The notes below the pieces were generated by a model, which saw only the letters and a list, made by a program, of their open reading frames with translations, had not been told where the DNA came from and searched no databases. From the NCBI GenBank assembly GCA_965232465.1, contig OZ246977.1, positions 186,001 to 250,000 of the forward strand: a stretch of DNA of 64,000 bases, written 5' to 3'. Positions 44,443 through 52,831 of this stretch are shown here, piece after piece; the first letter of the stretch is position 1, and every line of letters begins with the position of its first letter. Source of the DNA: G965232465 sp965232465 (lineage in GTDB: Bacteria; Pseudomonadota; Alphaproteobacteria; JAQWUY01). The translations under genes and the position numbers were made by a program.

Positions 44443-45438
44443 TTATAGGTTTTTTATAGAATTTTTCCTTGCCTGTTGTTTTTGCTTGGATTTTCTTATT
44501 TTTCCTTGTTCGAAAGCCTCAATACTAAAATGTTTTTCACCCCGTTTAGCCGCTAGTTTTATTTGTTTTTGCCGTTCACGCATGCGATGTTTAAAAATTT
44601 CGTCTGTATTGTTTATGCAATGGTAACAGGATACGCCTAATTCGAACGAATCCTTTTTCATATCCTCTGGCTTTATTGGTATACGGCAGGCGTGGCATTC
44701 CGTGTGTTTGCCAATTTCCAAACCGTGGGTTACGCTTACCCGATCGTCAAACACAAAGCAATCTCCCTCCCAAAGGCTATCGTTTTTTTCGATCTCTTCA
44801 AGGTACTTTAAAATTCCCCCTTTTAAATGATATACGGTTTCAAAACCTTCGTTTAACATAAATGACGATGCTTTTTCGCAACGGATGCCGCCGGTACAGA
44901 ACATAGCAACTTTTTTATGTTTTTTGGGGTCAAGATTTTGTTGTACAAAGTCTTTAAATTCTTTAAATGATTTTGTGTTTGGATTTACCGCCCCCTTAAA
45001 CGAACCAATCGCCACTTCGTAATCGTTGCGGGTATCGATGGTAATGACTTCGGGGTCATTGATTACCGCATTCCAATTATCCGCCGTCACATATTCGCCA
45101 ACCATCGTAGTCGGATTCACTCTTTTGTCCCCCAATGCTACAATTTCTTTTTTTAACCGTACTTTGATGCGTTGAAAAGGTTGAAAGGTCGCCCATGATT
45201 CTTTATGGTCTATGTCCGCAAACCGTGGGTCGGATTTTAAATACGCATGCAACTTGTCGATGCTGTCTTTCGACCCCGCAACTGTGCCATTAATACCTTC
45301 ACGGGCAAGCAAAAAAGTCCCATAAATATTATGGTTTAAACAAAATTGTTTCAGTGGTTTTTGTAAAGTTTCATAGTCATCAAGTGCTACAAATTTATAT
45401 AACGCCGTAACCAAAAACCGTGGCATATCTGTTGTCAA
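44443..45438 (-). CDS. trhO: tRNA uridine(34) hydroxylase, rhodanese family
   Basis: TrhO (YceA) hydroxylates wobble uridine on the way to 5-methoxyuridine or 5-oxyacetic acid uridine. The N-terminal ferredoxin-like domain (YGTFLLAREGINGTVAG) is followed by the rhodanese domain with the active-site loop AMFCTGGIRCEKASSF. The C-terminal part has Cys pairs (CHAC and CYHC) likely to bind zinc and a basic tail. Length 331 is normal. The gene lies between a damaged defence locus and tRNA-Gly. Confidence 0.93.
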   Translation of the reverse strand: MTTDMPRFLVTALYKFVALDDYETLQKPLKQFCLNHNIYGTFLLAREGINGTVAGSKDSIDKLHAYLKSDPRFADIDHKESWATFQPFQRIKVRLKKEIVALGDKRVNPTTMVGEYVTADNWNAVINDPEVITIDTRNDYEVAIGSFKGAVNPNTKSFKEFKDFVQQNLDPKKHKKVAMFCTGGIRCEKASSFMLNEGFETVYHLKGGILKYLEEIEKNDSLWEGDCFVFDDRVSVTHGLEIGKHTECHACRIPIKPEDMKKDSFELGVSCYHCINNTDEIFKHRMRERQKQIKLAAKRGEKHFSIEAFEQGKIRKSKQKQQARKNSIKNL

Positions 45439-45527
45439 GACAAATCCCCCCTAATGGATTGATAATTACATAATCGCCACCACCATACGCCAAACTTTAA
45501 AAAAAGTCAAATTTTATAAAAAACATC

Positions 45528-45556
45528 TTGCAATATTGTTATATCAAGTATATACA
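45528..45556 (+). promoter_or_regulatory. Promoter of tRNA-Gly
   Basis: TTGCAA (45528-45533), an exact 17-bp spacer and TATACA (45551-45556). The predicted transcription start is about 14 bases before the tRNA. Confidence 0.6.
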
Positions 45557-45576
45557 TTAGGGCAAGCATAACAGAT

Positions 45577-45651
45577 GCGGGTGTAGCTCAGGGGTAGAGC
45601 GCAACCTTGCCAAGGTTGAAGTCGTGAGTTCGAATCTCATCACCCGCTCCA
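45577..45651 (+). tRNA. tRNA-Gly (anticodon GCC)
   Basis: GCGGGTG pairs with CACCCGC, with an encoded CCA end. D-loop, anticodon loop CTTGCCAAG with GCC, and T-arm GTTCGAATC are all canonical for a glycine tRNA. A T-rich stretch follows. Confidence 0.96.
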
Positions 45652-45757
45652 TATTTTAAAGCGTTTTTTATCGTTGCGTTATGTTTTTTGATTTTGTATT
45701 ATGGGTTGCATAATGTAATAATCAAGCATCAAGTAAACGAAGTAGAAGGGGCTTACC

Positions 45758-45996
45758 ATGTTAAAAAGATTTTTGTTGTATTGTTTATGCTGTTTTCGGT
45801 CAAGGCGTATGCTGGGGCGTATGATTTATTAAGGTTGGACTATACCACTGCAATGGTCGAAGATGTACAAAATGCCATAAATAATGGGGCTGATGTCAAT
45901 GTGCAGGATGAAGACGGTTGGACTGCCTTAACGATTGCACAAGCTGGGGGCTATATGGATATAATCGAGATATTGAAATCCGCTGGGGCGAAGTGA
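45758..45996 (+). pseudogene. Small secreted ankyrin-repeat protein, start frameshifted in an A-run
   Basis: The body encodes a signal-like segment (IFVVLFMLFSVKAYA) and two ankyrin repeats (NAINNGADVNVQDEDGWTAL, then ITIAQAGGYMDIIEILKSAG), ending at TGA 45994-45996. The natural start, ATG 45758 with a GAAGGGG ribosome site, is out of frame by one base: ATGTT is followed by only A5 (45763-45767), while A6 would read MLKKIFVVLFM into the body. In-frame alternatives are a TTG at 45688 without a site, or an internal ATG at 45789. It may be a decayed gene, a slippage-switched gene or a sequencing error. It resembles the N-terminal part of the ankyrin protein at 7465. Confidence 0.65.
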
Positions 45997-46079
45997 TATT
46001 GTGATTTAAGGCGGTGGGGGTGTTTTGTGTATGTGTTTAAAGGGAAGGTGTGTGTGCGTTTGCCATTTGTCGACTAATT

Positions 46080-46307
46080 TTAAAGTATCGTATTGCTGTT
46101 TGTGTAAATCTTGGTGTATCCCATACTGATTAAGGTTTTCACTTTACCCATATTTTGGGGGTCGTTTGGGTCGATAACGATAACATCGTATCCCCGCCGC
46201 TTGTCGATTATATGCTGTCCTGCGGTGGGGGGTGTTGGGTTTACGCATTTTAAAATATTTTCACTGTTTGGGGCTTGCCCTATTACCTTGTAACATCTGA
46301 TAAACAT
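46080..46307 (-). CDS. Hypothetical protein, 75 residues
   Basis: An open frame with a good ribosome site (AGGGGGA, ten bases ahead of ATG 46307). The product is soluble, with no membrane segment. It contains CVNPTPPTAGQHIIDKRRGY and DVIVIDPNDPQNMGK, ending YTKIYTNSNTIL. I do not recognise it. It lies 14 bases after a decayed gene on the same strand and was probably its operon partner, so it may itself be non-functional. Confidence 0.45.
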   Translation of the reverse strand: MFIRCYKVIGQAPNSENILKCVNPTPPTAGQHIIDKRRGYDVIVIDPNDPQNMGKVKTLISMGYTKIYTNSNTIL

Positions 46308-46321
46308 AATACAATATCCCC

Positions 46322-46751
46322 CTATCGGTAATCTTTAAGGTTTAAATTGTCGCTATTGTTGGCAAGGTTGCCATGTTGTAAGTCGTATAGCCATGTGGCA
46401 TATTTATTTGATAACTGCAGGGCTGGGATTATGTATGTGTCTTTGTTGTAAGGGTGATAATAAAGCGAAGTCCCATGCGGTGGGGGTTTCGATACAATAC
46501 TCCAGTAATCGCCTTATTTTATCGTTTTCATTATCGTTTCATTTATTGCCATAAATCCCCATAAATGCGATTTTAGGAGGGTTATGTGATTGTTTGCCGT
46601 CCACCAATCCTGCCAATATGCTTTATTGCCCTGTGGGGGTGTAAATCCTTTTCTCTGTAAAAAATTTGAAAAACTTTACAAAATCTCGACCTATGCCCCC
46701 ATTTTCAAAATCAATGCCATCGCTAAACCGTTCGACACAAATTTTTTTCAA
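46322..46751 (-). pseudogene. Decayed gene of unknown function (one frameshift, one stop)
   Basis: Reading the minus strand from TTG 46751 (AAGG site ahead), a frame encodes CVERFSDGIDFENGGIGRD and FFTEKRIYTP. It shifts by one base in a C5 run near 46642 to continue PPQGNKAYWQDWWTANNH, LLKSHLWGF, hits a single in-frame TAA after NETIMKTIK, and continues DYWSIVSKPPPHGTSLYY and ATWLYDLQHGNLANN to TAG at 46322. About 143 residues in all. The Trp-rich composition looks like real protein. The family is not recognised. Confidence 0.5.
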
Positions 46752-46811
46752 TTTTTACCTTATTGTGGTTTATCTTTATTTATATTGCATTATGTTGCTT
46801 TACATTTGTTG

Positions 46812-46841
46812 TTGACACTTGCTGTATAAGTGTGGTACAAT
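46812..46841 (+). promoter_or_regulatory. Promoter of two small membrane-protein genes, leaderless transcript
   Basis: TTGACA (46812-46817), 18 bp, TACAAT (46836-46841). The first ATG (46848) is seven bases beyond the -10 box, where transcription should start, so the message would have no leader. CACTT/AAGTG arms between the boxes form a small inverted repeat. Confidence 0.6.
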
Positions 46842-46847
46842 TCACCC

Positions 46848-46991
46848 ATGATTATAGATAAGTTAAAAAACAATGATACAGTCGGGGCGGTTGTTACCGC
46901 TGGTTCGCTAGGTGCTTTATGGGGCACAATTGGGGCGGTATTGCTTGCCTTTTCGGCTGTGTTATTGATTGTAATATTTGCAAAAAGATAA
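46848..46991 (+). CDS. Small membrane protein, 47 residues
   Basis: A charged start (MIIDKLKNND) is followed by a Gly- and Ala-rich helix (TAGSLGALWGTIGAVLL) and a second hydrophobic stretch (AFSAVLLIVIFAKR), ending in Lys-Arg. The stop overlaps the next start (TAATG), typical of coupled translation. No family is recognised. The small size and hydrophobicity resemble type I toxins or holin-like proteins, but nothing proves that. Confidence 0.55.
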   Translation: MIIDKLKNNDTVGAVVTAGSLGALWGTIGAVLLAFSAVLLIVIFAKR

Positions 46992-47281
46992 TGATTAAAT
47001 CTATCGACCCCGTCGCTATTTTTATTGGTGTTGTTGTGTCGGTTGCTATATCCCACAGTAAAAATGATTTTCACCTGTTTATACCGTTGTTAGTAGCGTG
47101 TTCAGCATTTATCATAACTGTATGGGAAGTATTTTTATTGTGTATTAATTTTGATAATACAGAAAAGTTTAATCAAATTGTACAATCAAGAAAATACCTT
47201 GTTATTGGTGGCTTAATATTAACATTGGTATATGAATTGTCTGTATTGCTAGCACCATTTAATTTATCATTGTTGCCATAA
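46991..47281 (+). CDS. Small multi-span membrane protein, 96 residues
   Basis: Three hydrophobic segments (residues about 6-20, 26-48 and 69-90) with short loops; the second loop is NFDNTEKFNQIVQSRK. ATG 46991 overlaps the preceding stop. The frame is open upstream, but that would run over the 47-residue gene. It is not recognised. The tight coupling suggests the two proteins form one complex. Confidence 0.55.
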   Translation: MIKSIDPVAIFIGVVVSVAISHSKNDFHLFIPLLVACSAFIITVWEVFLLCINFDNTEKFNQIVQSRKYLVIGGLILTLVYELSVLLAPFNLSLLP

Positions 47282-47502
47282 GGTGATTGTTCGGGTATGG
47301 GATTGTCCGCTCTTGCCTTGGGTCTATATTCTTAGATACCCCTGTGCGTTGGTGATAAAATACGCCTTGAAAACTAGGGATTATGTTTTTGGGGCTGTCT
47401 ACTTTATGGAGCATCAGTCGTATCATAGAGATATTAAATTAAAATGATTTGCAGTATTATTATATTAAAAATTGTAAAAATGTATAATTAAGGAGACGAG
47501 AA
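47282..47502. other. Intergenic stretch before the SDR gene
   Basis: No coding frame or RNA gene is apparent. The last 60 bases are AT-rich and end in AAGGAGACGAG, the ribosome site of the SDR gene. Confidence 0.5.
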
Positions 47503-48291
47503 ATGATTAGATTAGATAATAAAACATATTTAGTAACAGGTTCCACACATGGGATCGGACGGGCTATGGCACAGGCTATCGTTGATGTGGGGGGAAATGT
47601 CATTATTCATGGACGCAAGCAACAGGTTGTCGATTCTGTTGTGGCGGAGTTGGGACCACAATCGGCGGGTTTGGCGTTTGATTTAATAGATTCGGAAGGT
47701 ACCAAAGCACTGATTGATTTTGCTGTTGAAAAATTTGGAGCATTGCATGGCTTGGTGAATAACGCAGGGGTTTATCCCCGTGATACAGTGGAAAATATGA
47801 CCACTGATAACTTTGATTTTATGTTTGGTGTCAATGTAAAAACCCCCATGTTTTTATGTAAATATGCGTTAAATGTATTTCGCAAAAATATGGATGAATT
47901 TTACAAAGGAACTGTGATTAACATAGGGTCTTTGAACTCTTTGGGTGGACTACCTAAAATTTCCACATACTCTGCTTCTAAGGGGGCATTGTGGAACTTT
48001 ACCCGAAATTTAGCAGAACAATGGGGATGTGAAAAAATTCGTGTCAACCAATTAAATGTAGGATGGACTCGTACAGATAATGAGCATATTACCCAAATGG
48101 CGGAAGGAAAACCAGAAGACTGGGAAGACAATATTAACCCCTTGGTAGCCCCATGGGGGCGCATTTGGCGTCCACAAGAAGTTGCCGCCCACACGGTATT
48201 TTTATTGGCTGATATTAGTGGTCCCATGTCTGGATCCAGTTACGAATTGGAACAATATCCATTGACAACCCCTGTACGAGGGGCGGAATAA
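47503..48291 (+). CDS. Short-chain dehydrogenase/reductase (SDR), paralogue of the gene at 56591
   Basis: NAD(P)-dependent oxidoreductase of the classical SDR type. Cofactor motif TGSTHGIGRA, structural NNAG in GLVNNAGVYPRD, catalytic Ser in INIGSLNS, and Tyr/Lys in YSASKGALWNF. The C-terminus ends SYELEQYPLTTP, a pattern shared with the SDR at 56591. AAGGAG precedes ATG 47503. The substrate is probably a sugar or polyol, judged by the adjacent sugar operon. It meets the MFS gene tail to tail. Confidence 0.88.
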   Translation: MIRLDNKTYLVTGSTHGIGRAMAQAIVDVGGNVIIHGRKQQVVDSVVAELGPQSAGLAFDLIDSEGTKALIDFAVEKFGALHGLVNNAGVYPRDTVENMTTDNFDFMFGVNVKTPMFLCKYALNVFRKNMDEFYKGTVINIGSLNSLGGLPKISTYSASKGALWNFTRNLAEQWGCEKIRVNQLNVGWTRTDNEHITQMAEGKPEDWEDNINPLVAPWGRIWRPQEVAAHTVFLLADISGPMSGSSYELEQYPLTTPVRGAE

Positions 48292-48300
48292 ACACGCATA

Positions 48301-48322
48301 CCTCCCTGTATTTATGGGGAGG
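48301..48322. terminator. Bidirectional terminator between SDR and MFS genes
   Basis: CCTCCC (48301-48306) pairs with GGGAGG (48317-48322) around a 10-nt loop between two convergent stops. T-rich sequence lies on the right side. Confidence 0.6.
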
Positions 48323-48327
48323 GCATC

Positions 48328-49521
48328 TTATTGATTTATAGGAGAATTTTCACCTTTGTATTGTAACGCCCATACGCATAATACAATACTAATCATCGCT
48401 AATCCAGATCCTATTTTAAATAGATTTTCCGCTAACATAGGGTATAAATAACCTGCTAGTGGCAAAGTAACAGTCATAGGGATAAATATTAAGGATGCTT
48501 GAAATAAACTTTGGGCGGATGATGACATTACCGATGGCACATTGCGTTGGATGAAATATGCTCCTGCGGCGTGATATAATGCAAATGTAATACCATGCAA
48601 TGATGTAATCAGAGCGATTTCGACGATACCCGTGTATTCTGATATGGCATACCATCGCACAGATGCCACACATCCACAAAATGCCATAATAGCAAGCGGA
48701 CGGTATCTTTCGACCATGCGTTTACCATATATAAAAAATATAAATTCAGTTACACTGCCTGCGAACATAATAATACCCATTTGCTTTTTGTTAAACCCTA
48801 AATCTTCTAAGTATACACTGGCTATGCCATAATATAAGGCGGTTCCTATGCCATAAAATATATTGATAATTAAGAATATTTTTAACCATGGTAAAGTCAA
48901 TACATCTAATGACATATTACCTTTTTTTGATTTTTCATGGGGAATAAACGAAGTATCTAATAACGGCATTGCCAATATAATCAGCAATAAAAATACCCCT
49001 CCAAAAAAGGGAAGTATGTATAGGGAATATATATCAATTAAGTACCCAACACCGACAACACCTATGACATATCCAAGAGTTACACACACCCTTAATGCTA
49101 CAAAATTTATGCGTTGACCATCACGAATCGGTAACGATTGTAAGGCGATTCCATCCAAAAATGGTAATAAAACTATGGCAGCGGCGGATACTAATATAAA
49201 ACATATATACAATACATATACATTAGATATAAACGACCACAAAAAGATGGTAATCATGGGAACGACCAGCAAAAATAAGATGGCTTTTTTGCGTCCGCCC
49301 GCATGTGTATCCGCATAATGGCTTATCCAATTTCCCATAAAAACAGTCGATAACATACTCAATGCGGTTAAGGTCGTTGCGATGAATAATGGCACCCCTT
49401 TTTCTAATATCCACAACATAGAAAAGAAACCTACACTGCCCATGAAAATACCAATAAAAGTATAGGCAATGATACAAAATATCAAGTTTGGATAACGAGT
49501 GTTTATGGCGTTTAAAGACAT
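48328..49521 (-). CDS. Major facilitator superfamily transporter
   Basis: A 397-residue protein with about 12 membrane spans and the MFS loop features (HYADTHAGGRKKAILFLLVV after span 2). The overall pattern, including the PFLDGIALQSLPIRDG segment, resembles the MFS_1-like group that contains HcaT and sugar or nucleoside symporters. Substrate unknown; the adjacent SDR and sugar operon suggest a sugar or polyol. The CDS looks intact. An AGAGAGGAAATA ribosome region precedes ATG 49521. Confidence 0.85.
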   Translation of the reverse strand: MSLNAINTRYPNLIFCIIAYTFIGIFMGSVGFFSMLWILEKGVPLFIATTLTALSMLSTVFMGNWISHYADTHAGGRKKAILFLLVVPMITIFLWSFISNVYVLYICFILVSAAAIVLLPFLDGIALQSLPIRDGQRINFVALRVCVTLGYVIGVVGVGYLIDIYSLYILPFFGGVFLLLIILAMPLLDTSFIPHEKSKKGNMSLDVLTLPWLKIFLIINIFYGIGTALYYGIASVYLEDLGFNKKQMGIIMFAGSVTEFIFFIYGKRMVERYRPLAIMAFCGCVASVRWYAISEYTGIVEIALITSLHGITFALYHAAGAYFIQRNVPSVMSSSAQSLFQASLIFIPMTVTLPLAGYLYPMLAENLFKIGSGLAMISIVLCVWALQYKGENSPINQ

Positions 49522-49649
49522 AATATATTTCCTCTCTTAAATTTTTTTAAAGTAATTTTTTCATATTTTTTGGAATTTTATACTATCATAAGAATAAGAT
49601 TTGTCGTTAGGTAAATTTTTACCTACCATAATTATTTGGATATTTTATC

Positions 49650-50150
49650 GAGACCTCTGCATAAGAAACATGCATTCAATTGTATAAAATTTTGCTATAC
49701 TGTTGTTTAATATTAGCCCAGGATATATTATAGCAGAAACCCTTTACAACGCAACAGTCATTATTTATTATTCAAGTAGAAATTTCTGATGGTATGGACA
49801 ATTTTTATAAACAGATAGAAGAACTATTAGACTGGTCAAAGTTAAAAAGCATATTATCGCCTAATATATGTATATGCGTCTAAGACAGGTCGTCCGAGCT
49901 ATCCGTTACAAACGCTATTTCGTGCATTATTGTTGAATATGGTAACCATAACCCACAACATCCAAAAGGGTGCAAGATTTATAAGCAAATACGGTTTCCC
50001 AACCCCAAAACCCACAAGATAAATCCGCCTAAAATCTAAGAATATACCCTAATTCAAGCATATTTAACCACATATACCCATAAATATACTCATAAAAGCA
50101 AGAAAATTTTATATACTCACAACGAAAAATAAACCTTATGCGAAGGTCTC
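49650..50150 (+). mobile_element. Defective IS5-like element, 501 bp, with transposase N-terminal remnant
   Basis: Terminal repeats GAGACCTCTGCATAAG and, in reverse complement, GAGACCTTCGCATAAG bound the segment. A 5-bp direct repeat TTATC flanks it (49645-49649 and 50151-50155). Inside, ATG 49794 starts NFYKQIEELLDWSKLKSIL, and after a stop or frameshift the frame reads GRPSYPLQTLFRALLLNMV, the N-terminal part of an IS5/IS1182-type transposase (DUF772). The catalytic region is gone. Confidence 0.78.
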
Positions 50151-50234
50151 TTATCGTAAAAATATCCAAAAAATATAATCTTAGTCATTGAAATCATGTA
50201 TTTTCCCTAAAAATAAAAAAATACAAAAAACATC

Positions 50235-50262
50235 TTGACTTTTTATTTTTTGATATTATACT
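50235..50262 (+). promoter_or_regulatory. Promoter of the sugar-import operon
   Basis: TTGACT (50235-50240), 16 bp, TATACT (50257-50262), about 105 bases before the binding-protein gene. The long AT-rich leader between could bind a regulator, but no clear palindrome is seen. Confidence 0.5.
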
Positions 50263-50366
50263 TAATATTGTTTGATGTTGTGCAATTAGAACAAAGTATT
50301 ACTTCATCTCAAATTTAAAATGTTAAAATTAAAAAAATACATTGTTCAACATTAGGGAGAGAATTC

Positions 50367-51623
50367 ATGAAAATTGCAAAAATCCTAACATTTTTGGGTA
50401 TGGTTGGTGCGTTTTCCTTGTCTGCGGTTGCGGCTGAACTTAAATATGTTCTTCATGTTGGTGATAAAGAGCAAGAGTTAAAAAATCTTTTTAAACAATG
50501 GGAGGACAAAACGGGACATACCATTAAAATGATCCCAGCAGTTGACGATTACAACGATCGTTTTGCTCAAATTCGCTTGTGGTTATCTAGCCAAGCATCC
50601 AATGTAGATTTATATCAAATTGATGTAACTTGGGCAGGTAGCATAGCAAAGCATCTGGTTGATTTAAAAGAAGATGCCAAGGATGTAACACCATTACACT
50701 TTAAATCTGTAATCGATTCACAAACATCTGATGGTCGTTTGATTGCGTTGCCTATTTACACCGATGCCCCCGCAATGTTTTATCGCAAAGATTTATTGGC
50801 GAAATATAACAAACGCATGCCTACAACTTGGAAAGAATTTACCGAAACAGCAAAATACATCCAAGACAAAGAACGAGAAGCGGGCAACGACAAAATGTGG
50901 GGGTTCACTTTCCAAGGTCGTGTTGGTTCCTTGTCTTATAACGGTCTAGAATGGGTACACTCTTATGGCGGTGGTAGCATCGTTGAACCGGATGGTACAA
51001 TTTCGATTAACAACCAAAATACAATTGATGCCTTAAAGATGGTGAAATCTTGGGTTGGCACAATTGCACCGAAGGGTGTATTGGCGTATGCGGAAGAAGA
51101 ATCCCGTGCGGTTTGGCAAAATGGTAATGCCGTATTCCACCGTCAATGGCCATATGCGTACTTCTTGGGTGCCATGGATGGTAGCCCTATTAAAGGCAAA
51201 TTCGGTGTGGCGAACATCCCAGGTAAGAACGAAGGACAATCCGCACATACTCTGGGTGGATGGAATATTGCTGTATCCAAATACTCCAAGAATGTTGATG
51301 CCGCAAAATCATTTGCCGTATGGTTAGCACAACCAGAAACGCAAAAGCAATATGTACTATTACGGGGTGATTTGCCGACCGTATTATCCTTGTACGAAGA
51401 TGCTGATGTAAAAGCGAAAATTCCTTGGGTTGTTGATTGGAAAGCGTTCTTCTTAAAGGCCGTACCTCGTCCAAGTTCGCCTACTAAAACCAAATATAAC
51501 GAAGTGGCAGGCAAGTTTTCAGAAGCCGTACACAGTGCTATTTCTGGTAATGGTAGTGTAGAAGAAAATATTGAGATATTAGAATCTCAACTTATTAAAC
51601 TGAAAGGTAGAGGTTGGGAATAA
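50367..51623 (+). CDS. Carbohydrate ABC importer substrate-binding protein, ThuE-like
   Basis: Family 1 periplasmic sugar receptor. Signal peptide MKIAKILTFLGMVGAFSLSAVAA, then the family pattern LFKQWEDKTGHTIKM, VDLYQIDVTWAGSIAKHLVD and DAPAMFYRKDLLAKYNKRMP. The GGWNIAVSKYSKNVDAAKSF segment near the C-terminus is typical. In Sinorhizobium the homologous ThuE binds trehalose, maltose and sucrose; the ligand here is inferred from the neighbours. An AGGGAGAG ribosome site supports ATG 50367. Length 418 is normal. Confidence 0.88.
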   Translation: MKIAKILTFLGMVGAFSLSAVAAELKYVLHVGDKEQELKNLFKQWEDKTGHTIKMIPAVDDYNDRFAQIRLWLSSQASNVDLYQIDVTWAGSIAKHLVDLKEDAKDVTPLHFKSVIDSQTSDGRLIALPIYTDAPAMFYRKDLLAKYNKRMPTTWKEFTETAKYIQDKEREAGNDKMWGFTFQGRVGSLSYNGLEWVHSYGGGSIVEPDGTISINNQNTIDALKMVKSWVGTIAPKGVLAYAEEESRAVWQNGNAVFHRQWPYAYFLGAMDGSPIKGKFGVANIPGKNEGQSAHTLGGWNIAVSKYSKNVDAAKSFAVWLAQPETQKQYVLLRGDLPTVLSLYEDADVKAKIPWVVDWKAFFLKAVPRPSSPTKTKYNEVAGKFSEAVHSAISGNGSVEENIEILESQLIKLKGRGWE

Positions 51624-51651
51624 TATACCCTTCTGATACTTAAATCATAAC

Positions 51652-51685
51652 AGGGCGGGTTTTACAATTATAAAAATCTCGTCCT
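51652..51685 (+). terminator. Hairpin after the sugar-binding protein gene
   Basis: AGGGCGGG pairs with CTCGTCCT with two G-T pairs, and the flanking TTT/AAA extends the stem. It lies about 30 bases after the stop, in the same position as the hairpin after the Dpp binding protein, and may lower permease expression. Confidence 0.5.
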
Positions 51686-51852
51686 ATTATATCTTACAGC
51701 ACATTTTCGTTATAACGCTATACTGACCTAATATATTTAATAAATTAAAAATTATTGTCGGTGTGAGATACCAATAAAAATGTATATATTTGGCATAAAT
51801 AATGGCTTTATTTTTCCATTTTGTGTCATAATAAATAAATGAGAGGCATGAA

Positions 51853-52821
51853 ATGTTGCTTAATATTAAATTATTTATTTGGAATTTGTGGATGCCAAAA
51901 ACGCTTTCCCTCCACCAAAGACGCGTGCGTTCGGCGATATTATTTTTGACGCCTGCATGTTTTGGTCTGATGCTGGTTGCTGGGTGGCCGCTGTTTAGGT
52001 CCGTATATTTTTCCTTTACAAATGCATCCTTAGGGGATTTATATGATCACGAATTTGTCGGACTTGATAATTACCTGTCATACATGAAATTAAAATCAGG
52101 CAGAATAATATGGGATGGCACCTTTGTCGATCCGTCTTGGTGGAATGCGGTTTGGAATACAATTCGCTTTACCCTTATATCTGTGCCACTTGAAACATTT
52201 TTAGGTATTATGATTGCCCTTATGTTACATGTGCAATATCTTGGACGGGGAATTATGCGGGCAATTATTTTGGTGCCATGGGCTATTCCGACGGTGGTGG
52301 CTGCTAAGATGTGGTCATGGATGTTCCACGATCAATATGGCATTATCAATGATGCACTCCTAAAATTACATATTATTTCTGAACCTGTTATTTGGATGGT
52401 AAATTTAGATACGGCAATGTGGGTTGTTATTGTGGCGTCCGTGTGGAAAAATGTTTCTTTTGTGGCGTTAATATGCCTTGCAGGTTTACAAATGATTCCC
52501 CGTGATATGTACGAGGCCGCAAAACTTGATGGTATTCATTATGTTACCGTGTTTTGGAAGGTAACATTACCCCTATTAGTACCCGCAATTTTAGTAGCAA
52601 TGATTTTCCGTACTTTGGATGCATTGCGGATTTTTGACTTAGTATATTTATTAACGCCTAATTCCAAAGCAACAAAAACCATGTCCGTGGTAACACGAGA
52701 AAATCTAATTGAATACGATAATTTCGCATATGGTTCCGCACAATCGACATTATTGTTTTTAATTATAGCCCTGTTTGTCGTGTTTTATCTATATTATGTC
52801 AAACGCATTACAAAAGGTTAA
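51853..52821 (+). CDS. Sugar ABC importer permease 1, ThuF-like
   Basis: Membrane subunit of the MalF/UgpA class. Six spans are visible, the first at residues 29-52 (ILFLTPACFGLMLVAGWPLF). The EAA loop is EAAKLDGIHYVTVFWKVTLP. Length 322 is normal. GAGAGGC lies ahead of ATG 51853, 229 bases after the binding-protein gene. Confidence 0.9.
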   Translation: MLLNIKLFIWNLWMPKTLSLHQRRVRSAILFLTPACFGLMLVAGWPLFRSVYFSFTNASLGDLYDHEFVGLDNYLSYMKLKSGRIIWDGTFVDPSWWNAVWNTIRFTLISVPLETFLGIMIALMLHVQYLGRGIMRAIILVPWAIPTVVAAKMWSWMFHDQYGIINDALLKLHIISEPVIWMVNLDTAMWVVIVASVWKNVSFVALICLAGLQMIPRDMYEAAKLDGIHYVTVFWKVTLPLLVPAILVAMIFRTLDALRIFDLVYLLTPNSKATKTMSVVTRENLIEYDNFAYGSAQSTLLFLIIALFVVFYLYYVKRITKG

Positions 52822-52831
52822 GGAAAAAATT

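Noticed and set aside
44246..44626. Plus-strand frame of 126 codons near trhO
   Set aside because: It overlaps the start of the DUF262 fragment and the end of trhO on the other strand and has no coding signature of its own.
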